Assembly: GCA_015233485.1 (NCBI GenBank)
Contig: JADFXO010000239.1
Coordinates: forward strand, 1-6,274
DNA from: Nitrospirota bacterium
GTDB taxonomy: Bacteria > Nitrospirota > Thermodesulfovibrionia > Thermodesulfovibrionales > Magnetobacteriaceae
DNA length: 6,274 nucleotides
Direction of reading: 5' to 3'
The notes below the pieces were generated by a model. It was given only the letters and a program-made list of their open reading frames with translations, made no database searches and was not told where the DNA came from. The position numbers and the translations under genes were made by a program. Positions 1 through 5,647 of this stretch are shown here, piece by piece. The first letter of the stretch is position 1, and every line of letters starts with the position of its first letter.

Positions 1-1062
1 TCAAAGACGGTCTATAAAAGCGGCTTCAAGGCGCTCAAGTTTGATGTGAATACCGCTGTGAGCCATAAACACCACAATGGACACAGGAACTGGCAGGACA
101 TAGTGGAGATTATTGACGCCGCGGGGTTTGACAACGATATAAAGGCGAATGGCCTTAAAATATTTCATAGTATATTCGAGGCCGAGTCCATAGCCCATGG
201 ACAGCCTTTTGAACAGACACACCTTCACGAACTCGGCGCAGTCGATTGTCTGGCAGATGTGTTCGGATTTTTATTTTGTATTAAGTATCTTGGGATAGAA
301 AAAATTGTCGTCTCGCCAATAAACGTCGGCGGTGGCAGCGTAAAAACCGCACACGGGACGCTGCCCGTGCCGGCCCCGGCAACCGCATATCTGCTGCGCG
401 GAATGCCTGTTTACTCAAGCGGGGTGGAGTTTGAGCTGACAACACCTACGGGCGCCGCCATTATGAAGGAGATGGCGGCCGGCTTTGGCGCGTTTCCCGA
501 TATGGCAGTTGCGACCATAGGCACGGGGGCAGGAGACCGCGACATCGCCTCAGCACCAAATATTTTGAGGATTTTTATTGGCAGGGCAGGGCGGCATACC
601 TCATCATCAGGTGAGGGCGCACCCAATGAGGAGGCCTTTATTATTGAGACAAACATTGACGACATGTCCCCTCAGTTATACGGCGCCGCCATGGACAAAC
701 TATTTCGTGCCGGCGCCCTTGACGTCTATATAACCCCTGTCATAATGAAAAAGTGCCGCCCGGCGGCCTTGCTTACTGTGATAGCCGAGGCGAACACTTT
801 AGAGCCGCTGTCACAGATAATATTTGAGGAGACTACCACCATCGGGCTGAGATACTACCGCGTATCGCGTGAAACGCTTCAGCGGGAAATGAGCACCGTA
901 CACACGAAATACGGTGAAATAAGGATAAAAACAGCCCTAAGAAACGGGAAATGCCTCAACGTGTCGGCTGAATACGAGGACTGTAAAAAGGCAGCGGAGG
1001 AGTTCTCCATACCAGTAAAAAAGGTAATCGAAGAGGCGCTAAGACAGGCAAATGATTCCTGA
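1..1062 (+). CDS. larC: LarC-family nickel pincer cofactor biosynthesis protein (5' truncated by window edge)
   Basis: The frame is open from base 1, so the true start lies left of the window; the GTG at 46 is only an internal codon. 353 residues are present and roughly the first 60 to 80 of the usual family length are missing. Recognisable LarC/DUF111 blocks, in order, are a short His-rich stretch (SHKHHNGHRN, bases 61-90), the THLHELGAVD block (217-246), the AHGTLPVPAPAT block (about 349-384), TPTGAA (about 445-462) and ETNIDDMSPQ (about 646-675), ending in an EYEDC segment near 970-984. Characterised LarC is a CTP-dependent cyclometallase that inserts nickel into the pyridinium dithiocarboxylate cofactor used by lactate racemase and relatives; it is cytoplasmic. 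In Lactobacillus larC is split and joined by programmed frameshifting; here the visible part is one continuous frame. Its stop overlaps the adaptor start by 11 bases, so it is probably co-transcribed with the export genes. Family assignment is firm; the substrate enzyme served is unknown. Confidence 0.93.
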   Translation, partial: SKTVYKSGFKALKFDVNTAVSHKHHNGHRNWQDIVEIIDAAGFDNDIKANGLKIFHSIFEAESIAHGQPFEQTHLHELGAVDCLADVFGFLFCIKYLGIEKIVVSPINVGGGSVKTAHGTLPVPAPATAYLLRGMPVYSSGVEFELTTPTGAAIMKEMAAGFGAFPDMAVATIGTGAGDRDIASAPNILRIFIGRAGRHTSSSGEGAPNEEAFIIETNIDDMSPQLYGAAMDKLFRAGALDVYITPVIMKKCRPAALLTVIAEANTLEPLSQIIFEETTTIGLRYYRVSRETLQREMSTVHTKYGEIRIKTALRNGKCLNVSAEYEDCKKAAEEFSIPVKKVIEEALRQANDS

Positions 1063-1687
1063 TTTTCAAAAAAAACGCCGCAAAAAACTTGCCATATGGG
1101 CGGCCGTGGCCGCCGTCTTGTCTGTATTGGTTGCTTATAACTATCTTACGAAGAAACCCCCGTACGAGATAATAGAAACGGCAAAGGCCTCATACTCCGA
1201 TTTGGAGAATATCGTTGTAGAGACCGGAATAATCAAGCCACAGGTAGGCGCTATGATTAAAATAGGGGCAAGGGCAACGGGGGAAATCCTCCAGATGCTT
1301 GTACAGGTTGGCGACCCCGTGAAGAAAAATCAGTTGATCGCAAAAATCGACGATAGGGACGTTATTAAAGACCTCGAAGAGCTTCGCATATCCCTGAGTA
1401 AGGCACAGAGCAACCTGAATAAAATCGTTGTCACCTATCCTCAGAAGATAAAAGAAGCCGAGCAGGACCTTATCTCAAAACGTGCTAAACTCAAAATCAC
1501 CGCCCTTGATATGCAGCGAAAAGAGACCCTGCTGCAAAAGGGCTACCTTGCCCAAAACGACTTCGACAAGGCCACAGCCGATTACGAACAGGCAGAGGCC
1601 GATGTGAAAAAAAATGAAGAGACCGTCAGCCGCCAGAGAAACGAACTCCTTGATGACCGCAAGATGCAGGAGGACGAAATAGCCTAA
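1052..1687 (+). CDS. N-terminal fragment of the MacA-like adaptor
   Basis: If the TAA is real and is obeyed, this 211-residue product is made. It keeps the cytoplasmic basic tail (KKRRKK, residues 7-12), the membrane anchor, the first half of the lipoyl domain and most of the coiled-coil hairpin, but lacks the returning half of the lipoyl domain, the beta-barrel and the membrane-proximal domain. It would probably not fold or assemble normally. It overlaps the end of larC by 11 bases; GAGG at 1033-1036 is too far (15 bases) and AGG at 1046-1048 too near (3 bases) to be an ideal ribosome site, so translation likely depends on coupling to larC. A run of eight A residues covers codons 6-8. Confidence 0.6.
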   Translation: MIPDFQKKRRKKLAIWAAVAAVLSVLVAYNYLTKKPPYEIIETAKASYSDLENIVVETGIIKPQVGAMIKIGARATGEILQMLVQVGDPVKKNQLIAKIDDRDVIKDLEELRISLSKAQSNLNKIVVTYPQKIKEAEQDLISKRAKLKITALDMQRKETLLQKGYLAQNDFDKATADYEQAEADVKKNEETVSRQRNELLDDRKMQEDEIA

Positions 1688-2338
1688 ATCAAATCAAATA
1701 TAGAAAAGGCCCAAATAAGGCTCTCCTATACAAGTATCGTATCACCGATTGACGGGGTCGTATCGGAGATTCAGGGGCAGGCCGGCGAAACAGTCGTAAC
1801 CGGCCTTCAGGTGGCCAATCTCGTTACCGTTATGATTCCCGACAAACTTGAGATGTGGATATACGTGGACGAAAGCGACATAGGGACAATCAAAAAGGGC
1901 CTTGACGTCCTCTACACGGTAGATACATATCCTGATAAGGTTTATAAGGGTCTCATAAGCAGAGTTGACCCCCATCCGTTTGTCAAGGACAACATCGTTT
2001 ACTATCAGGCAATAGTAAGCATCTCACCAGAAGACGCTAAGACCGTCAGGCCGGAGATGACCACGCACGTGCGCGTTATAACGCAGAGGAAGAGCCATGT
2101 CCTCGCCGTACCTAACGGCGCCGTAAAATTTGAAAACGGCAAACATGTGGCCTACAAGATATTACCCGGTGGCAAGGTCGAAAAAACGCCCGTAAAGGTG
2201 GGTATAAAGGGCGAGGACAAGACAGAGATACTGTCCGGCCTTGCCGAAGGCGATGAGGCGGCGGTTAAACTCGTTATAAATGTACAGCCCCCCGACAAGG
2301 CCGCAAAGGCCGGGGACACCGGAGGGAAACACAAATAA
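1688..2338 (+). CDS. C-terminal fragment of the MacA-like adaptor
   Basis: This is the same frame continuing directly after the TAA. The conserved adaptor sequence begins at once (EKAQIRLSYTSIVSPIDGVV, about 1703-1762), well before the first usable start codons in frame, GTG at 1811 and ATG at 1832, neither of which has a recognisable Shine-Dalgarno. A product started at 1811 would have 175 residues and contain only the beta-barrel and membrane-proximal domains with no membrane anchor or signal peptide, so an independent functional gene is unlikely. The conserved region upstream of those starts is the main evidence that it belongs to the upstream fragment. The TAA at 2336-2338 overlaps the proposed ATPase start. 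Confidence 0.5.
   Translation: MKSNIEKAQIRLSYTSIVSPIDGVVSEIQGQAGETVVTGLQVANLVTVMIPDKLEMWIYVDESDIGTIKKGLDVLYTVDTYPDKVYKGLISRVDPHPFVKDNIVYYQAIVSISPEDAKTVRPEMTTHVRVITQRKSHVLAVPNGAVKFENGKHVAYKILPGGKVEKTPVKVGIKGEDKTEILSGLAEGDEAAVKLVINVQPPDKAAKAGDTGGKHK
2321..2326 (+). promoter_or_regulatory. Shine-Dalgarno of the ABC ATPase gene
   Basis: GGAGGG lies inside the 3' end of the adaptor frame, 8 bases before an ATA codon at 2335 that is in frame with the ATPase. Nothing comparable precedes the in-frame ATT at 2356, and the GTG at 2398 is 71 bases away from this site. This site therefore decides the start in favour of 2335. Confidence 0.6.
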
Positions 2339-3063
2339 GCGCGCTTTGCCAGTCAATTGAGTTACTTGAGCTGCGCGCGATACACAAGCAATTTATCGTG
2401 GGCGATGTGGCCGTTGAGGCCATCAGGGGCGTCAGCCTTACGGTAAACAAGGGGGATTTCATGGCCATCATGGGCACATCCGGCTCAGGCAAGACAACCC
2501 TGATGAACATCATCGGATGTCTTGACACACCCACCTCCGGCACATATATCCTAAAAGGCAGGGATGTCTCCGCCATGAGCGACGACGAACTCTCCGTCGT
2601 CAGAAACGAGACTGTTGGGTTTGTGTTTCAGAATTTCTTTCTCCTTCACTACGCGACCGTTATAGAAAATGTACTCCTGCCAACCCTGTATATGGATACC
2701 CCGCCACATGGCCTCAGGGAAAAGGCGATGGAGATACTGCGCACAGTGGGGCTTGAGGACAGGGCACACTTCAAGCCGCGCCAGCTCTCCGGTGGGCAGC
2801 AGCAACGCGCCGCCATTGCCCGCGCCTTGATAAACGACCCTGATTTAATTATATGCGACGAGCCCACCGGCCAGCTCGACACCAAAACCGCCGCTGAAAT
2901 TATGAACATCTTCACCGCGCTCAACAAAAAGGGAACAACCATAATACTCGTCACCCATGATTCAAACATTGCCGCATACGCGGGCAATACGATTCACATA
3001 AAAGACGGCCTGATAGACGGCGAGTTCAACCAGCCTCCTGCCACGGTTACTATAGTGGCGTGA
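2335..3063 (+). CDS. MacB/LolD-type ABC transporter ATP-binding protein
   Basis: This is a complete ABC nucleotide-binding domain. Numbered from an ATA start at 2335 (242 residues), it has Walker A GTSGSGKTT (47-55), Q-loop Gln in VFQNFF (99), signature LSGGQQQR (151-158), Walker B LIICDEP (171-177) with catalytic Glu176, D-loop GQLD (179-182) and switch His208 in VTHD. The wording around GFVFQ, ENVLLP and EPTGQLD is typical of the MacB/LolD/FtsE group that powers extracytoplasmic lipid, peptide or drug handling. The first conventional start, GTG 2398, would remove the segment LLELRAIHKQF, which matches the family's first beta strand and the aromatic residue that stacks on adenine. That segment is in frame and open, so the true start is upstream. 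ATA 2335 fits best: it is preceded by GGAGGG and overlaps the adaptor stop as ATAA. ATT 2356 would give a more typical length but has no ribosome site. The stop overlaps the next start as GTGA. Confidence 0.93.
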   Translation: MSALCQSIELLELRAIHKQFIVGDVAVEAIRGVSLTVNKGDFMAIMGTSGSGKTTLMNIIGCLDTPTSGTYILKGRDVSAMSDDELSVVRNETVGFVFQNFFLLHYATVIENVLLPTLYMDTPPHGLREKAMEILRTVGLEDRAHFKPRQLSGGQQQRAAIARALINDPDLIICDEPTGQLDTKTAAEIMNIFTALNKKGTTIILVTHDSNIAAYAGNTIHIKDGLIDGEFNQPPATVTIVA

Positions 3064-4274
3064 ACAGGTTTATTAATAATATGAGAAGCGCCCTCTATGC
3101 GGTGTGGTCGTTTAAGCTGAGGACTGCCTTCTGTCTTTTTAGCGTATCGCTGGGGATAGCCTCGATAACGGTTATAGTGGCCTCAGTGGAGGGGGCGTAT
3201 AAGAAGGCATATGATTTCGTGGAGAAATTCGGCCCTGAGACGGTGCTTGTCTTCGGCGGGTCTGAGGAGCAGCGCGCAACCGGCGAAAAGATGAAGGCGC
3301 TGACGCTCAGCGACATAAAGGCCGTCGGGGAGGCCTTCCCAACGGCAATCCTCGTCGTTCCAATAGCCATGAAGGGCAGCGTCGGCATATCATACAGGGA
3401 CGTAAAATCCAAGACCCTTATCATAGGCTCGACAGAGGACTACGCAAGGAGCTGGGCATGGCCCATAGAGGAAGGCTCTGATTTGTCACGCGAAGACGTG
3501 GCATTCGGCAAAAACGTATGTCTGATAGGCAATCAGGTTGCCACGACACTCTTTCATGACGTGTCCCCGATAGGCAAGACCATTGTCATAAACACAAAAA
3601 TCCCATGCAAGGTGACAGGCGTACTGGTAGATAGGAGCGCATCGCAGATGGGCGTAAATCTCAACGACAGAATCATCATACCCATAGGGGTGATGATGAA
3701 AAAACTGATGAACGACACCAAATACATAAGCGCAATAAAGATAAAATATCAGCATGGCCGCAGCCTTAAACACTGGATGGCGGAGCTGAGTTTATATCTC
3801 CGGAACAGGCACCAGCTCAAAGAAGGCCAGAGCGACGATTTCACTATTGTAAGCCCGGAGGAGATAATAAAGTTCCTTGCTGCCCTTACCGGGTCGCTTG
3901 TGGTATCGCTTGGCATTTCGGGCATAGTGTCGCTTGTGGTGTCGGGATTTGTACTGGCTAATCTTTTTTTGCTGTCAGTAAAGGAACGGACGCGCGAGAT
4001 TGGGATACGGCGGGCCGTGGGCGCTAAGAAAAGGGATATTTTTAACCAATTCATAATGGAATCCTTGCTAATAACATCGGCAGGGGGGGGGTTGGGGTTT
4101 ATCATAGGCTATGGGGCGTCTAAGCTGCTGCCGCTGATTGCCGATTTTCCGATGTACTTTTCGTGGAAGGCCTTTGCCATAGGATTTGCGATGTCAGTGG
4201 CAACGGGGTTGGTGTTTGGAGTTGCACCGGCAAGAAGCGCCGCAAATTTACTGCCGATAGAGGCGATAAAGTGA
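3060..4274 (+). CDS. MacB/FtsX-type ABC transporter permease, first of a paralogous pair
   Basis: The 404-residue product has the MacB permease plan: TM1 at about 21-43, a large periplasmic domain (about 45-270, with SPIGKTIVIN at 169-178 and IIIPIGVMMKKL at 205-216), TM2 at about 276-306, the cytoplasmic coupling segment REIGIRRAVGAKKRDI (312-327), TM3 at about 333-357, TM4 at about 368-389, and the closing family motif PARSAANLLPIEAIK (390-404). The ATPase is a separate gene, unlike E. coli MacB where the two are fused. The start is GTG 3060 in a GTGA overlap with the ATPase stop; no good Shine-Dalgarno is seen, so coupling probably drives initiation. ATG 3081 (residue 8) is an alternative and would still keep TM1. 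The protein is expected to pair with the next permease in the inner membrane. A run of nine G at 4083-4091 encodes three glycines at the start of TM3. Confidence 0.93.
   Translation: MNRFINNMRSALYAVWSFKLRTAFCLFSVSLGIASITVIVASVEGAYKKAYDFVEKFGPETVLVFGGSEEQRATGEKMKALTLSDIKAVGEAFPTAILVVPIAMKGSVGISYRDVKSKTLIIGSTEDYARSWAWPIEEGSDLSREDVAFGKNVCLIGNQVATTLFHDVSPIGKTIVINTKIPCKVTGVLVDRSASQMGVNLNDRIIIPIGVMMKKLMNDTKYISAIKIKYQHGRSLKHWMAELSLYLRNRHQLKEGQSDDFTIVSPEEIIKFLAALTGSLVVSLGISGIVSLVVSGFVLANLFLLSVKERTREIGIRRAVGAKKRDIFNQFIMESLLITSAGGGLGFIIGYGASKLLPLIADFPMYFSWKAFAIGFAMSVATGLVFGVAPARSAANLLPIEAIK
4260..4263 (+). promoter_or_regulatory. Shine-Dalgarno of the second permease gene
   Basis: GAGG sits 7 bases before the GTG at 4271, inside the last codons of the first permease. 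Together with the GTGA overlap it supports 4271 as the start rather than ATG 4163, which would bury 112 bases of coding sequence in the upstream gene and add non-family residues. Confidence 0.55.
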
Positions 4275-5536
4275 CAGCGGCAAGACAATTGTTCGCGCAG
4301 TTGCGGAAGTATTTTCCAAAGAACATTTATCTGAATCTAACGATTGCGGTAAAGTCGCTGGGCAGTTTCAAACTCAGGACTTTCCTTGCCATAACAGGGG
4401 TTGTACTGGGAACTCTGTCGTTGATAACCGTGGCAAACACATCGCGTTCGATGGAATTGAAGACGATAAATGACCTTGAGAGATTCGGGAAGAATCTCCT
4501 GACCGTAAAAAGTGGCCTCATGCGCGGCCACGGCAGCCCTACCGACCTCACAGAGAGCTTAAGGCTGACGCCTGGCGATGCCAGGGCGATAAAAGAATCC
4601 ATGCCGGAGGTAAAAACCGTCGCGCCCGCGGCAACGAAGACATTCCCGATAAAATACAAAAATACAACAGTAACCGGTACAATGATGATGGGCATACCGA
4701 TGGAGTTTCTTAAATTAAAGAAGATCCCCGTAGAAAACGGCAGACTATTCACAGATAAAGATAATAACGAGATGGCAAAAGTGGCTATAATTGGCTCAAA
4801 GGCGGCCGGGAAGTTATTTAAAGGTGAAGACCCCATAGGGAAAACCATATTCGTAAATCAGGCCGCGTTGGAAGTGGTTGAAGTGCTTGAGCCGATGGCC
4901 GTCGATCTTTCGGAGATAAATGAAGACAACATAGTCTATGTGCCGTTGAGCACATTTATGAAGAGACTGACAAACACGGCAACAATCAATCTCATATACG
5001 TGGAGGCGGTCTCAGAAGCGGCAACAGGCCGATTAAAAAGAGAAATAGAGGCGCTGCTAAGGCAGCGGCATAACATAAAAAAAGGAGAACGAGACGACTT
5101 CACAGTAACAGACCTCAGGGACGTAAACTCTATGCAGACCAAGACGATGAAGATAGTGGTAACGCTTGGGATGATAACCTCGGCCATATCGTTTACGATA
5201 AGCTCAGTAGGAATACTGTCTGTAATGATACTGATGGTAGACGAGAGGAAGGTGGAAATAGGGATAAGACGCGTTGTAGGGGCAAGGAAGCGAGACATAG
5301 CGCTACAGTTTTTAACGGAGGCGTCTTTTATCTCGCTCATAGGCGCGGTAGCGGGGCTGATAGCGGGCATAGCGCTGACTCTGGCCATATCGGCCATAGC
5401 GAAAATACCATTCGCAGTATCTCTGGCCGGGGTGGCAATATCGTTTGCGGCATCGATTGTGACGGGGATAGCCTCAGGCATATACCCGTCGATAAAGGCG
5501 ATGGCAATTCAACCTGTCAATATATTAAGAAGTTGA
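4271..5536 (+). CDS. MacB/FtsX-type ABC transporter permease, second of a paralogous pair
   Basis: From GTG 4271 the product has 421 residues. It has a cytoplasmic lead of about 33 residues, TM1 at about 36-56, a periplasmic domain (about 57-290, with DPIGKTIFVN at 187-196 and IVYVPLSTFMKRL at 221-233), TM2 at about 294-322, the coupling segment VEIGIRRVVGARKRDI (328-343), TM3 at about 350-375, TM4 at about 382-404, and a C-terminal YPSIKAMAIQPVNILRS in place of the usual ending with PAR. It is clearly related to the preceding permease across the whole length (for example RQRHNIKKGERDDFTV against RNRHQLKEGQSDDFTI), so the pair probably arose by tandem duplication and forms a heterodimer with one shared ATPase. 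It is last in the overlapping cluster; no strong hairpin terminator follows. Substrate is unknown. ATG 4163 in the same frame was rejected as start. Confidence 0.93.
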   Translation: MTAARQLFAQLRKYFPKNIYLNLTIAVKSLGSFKLRTFLAITGVVLGTLSLITVANTSRSMELKTINDLERFGKNLLTVKSGLMRGHGSPTDLTESLRLTPGDARAIKESMPEVKTVAPAATKTFPIKYKNTTVTGTMMMGIPMEFLKLKKIPVENGRLFTDKDNNEMAKVAIIGSKAAGKLFKGEDPIGKTIFVNQAALEVVEVLEPMAVDLSEINEDNIVYVPLSTFMKRLTNTATINLIYVEAVSEAATGRLKREIEALLRQRHNIKKGERDDFTVTDLRDVNSMQTKTMKIVVTLGMITSAISFTISSVGILSVMILMVDERKVEIGIRRVVGARKRDIALQFLTEASFISLIGAVAGLIAGIALTLAISAIAKIPFAVSLAGVAISFAASIVTGIASGIYPSIKAMAIQPVNILRS

Positions 5537-5546
5537 AAAATACCTT

Positions 5547-5587
5547 AATATTTCAGTGAGGCTTGACAATATTTCAGTGGGGGTTGA
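5547..5587 (+). repeat. Two-copy direct repeat, 21-bp period, upstream of the receiver gene
   Basis: Two 20-base copies, 5547-5566 and 5568-5587, share AATATTTCAGTG, then differ at two positions (AGGC against GGGG), then share TTGA: 18 of 20 positions match. The 21-base period is two helical turns, so a protein bound to both would face the same side of the DNA. The second copy fills the spacer of the candidate promoter and the first runs into its -35 element, as expected for an operator. A looser AATAT...TTGA match lies at about 5519-5536 but is too degenerate to count. Binding protein unknown. Confidence 0.6.
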
Positions 5588-5592
5588 ATTAT
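5563..5592 (+). promoter_or_regulatory. Candidate sigma-70-type promoter for the receiver gene
   Basis: A perfect TTGACA (5563-5568) is followed after 18 bases by AATTAT (5587-5592, 4 of 6 matches to TATAAT). Transcription would begin near 5600, leaving a leader of about 50 bases before the ATG at 5648. The -10 match and the spacing are both imperfect, and the TTGA of the -35 is also part of the direct repeat, so this is a suggestion. No better alternative is seen in the 111-base gap. Confidence 0.35.
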
Positions 5593-5635
5593 TCGTGCAA
5601 AAATGTTAATACTATCAGGACAACATTAATTGATA

Positions 5636-5640
5636 GGGGG
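5636..5640 (+). promoter_or_regulatory. Shine-Dalgarno of the receiver-domain gene
   Basis: A run of five G preceded by TGATA lies 7 bases before ATG 5648. The G run can pair with the CCUCC anti-Shine-Dalgarno with a mismatch, and position and spacing support the chosen start. TGATAG (5631-5636) could pair with CTATCA (5612-5617), but the stem is only 6 AT-rich pairs across a 13-base loop. Confidence 0.5.
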
Positions 5641-5647
5641 ATATATT

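Larger units (their letters stand above)
1052..2338 (+). pseudogene. MacA/HlyD-type periplasmic adaptor of an ABC exporter, interrupted by an in-frame TAA
   Basis: Read through one stop, the frame gives 428 residue positions with a complete adaptor layout: basic N-terminus, one hydrophobic anchor (about residues 13-29), beta-barrel lead-in, first lipoyl half (about 66-100, GARATGEILQMLVQVGDPV), a long charged coiled-coil hairpin (about 104-225), second lipoyl half (about 227-252, SPIDGVV at 231-237), beta-barrel (about 260-340) and membrane-proximal domain (to 428). E. coli MacA is about 371 residues. The TAA at 1685-1687 is codon 212. The frame stays open and family-like on both sides, so this is a single-base change rather than an indel, most simply CAA (Gln) to TAA in the hairpin. 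The ATG at 1052 is the only sensible start because an in-frame TAA lies at 1040-1042. Such adaptors link an inner-membrane ABC transporter to a TolC-type channel. Alternatives to a pseudogene are stop read-through or a sequence error; intact downstream genes make an old, decayed locus less likely. Confidence 0.8.

Noticed and set aside
1068..1075. Run of eight A at codons 6-8 of the adaptor as a programmed slippage site
   Set aside because: Slippage here would only lead out of frame, and the 0 frame already encodes the expected basic N-terminus; Lys codons explain it.
4163..4270. Longer N-terminus for the second permease from ATG 4163
   Set aside because: It would lie entirely inside the first permease's coding region, add 36 residues unlike the family, and ignore the GTG at 4271 with its GAGG and GTGA overlap.
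4327..4848. 173-codon open frame on the - strand
   Set aside because: It is antisense to the conserved N-terminal and periplasmic part of the second permease, with no ribosome site or family resemblance.
4936..5481. 181-codon open frame on the - strand
   Set aside because: It lies wholly within the second permease, which has strong family motifs; the antisense product is Ser/Thr/Ala-rich with no recognisable domain, a typical shadow frame.
5537..5556. Possible terminator after the second permease
   Set aside because: The only pairing seen (AAATA with TATTT) is a 5-pair AT stem with no following U run, too weak to call.
5580..5598. Possible sigma-54 promoter (GG ... GC)
   Set aside because: The GG to GC distance is 13 bases instead of the required 10 and the rest of the consensus is absent.
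5612..5636. Inverted repeat CTATCA / TGATAG next to the receiver gene's ribosome site
   Set aside because: Six AT-rich pairs over a 13-base loop are expected by chance in AT-rich leader DNA; no further pairing extends it.
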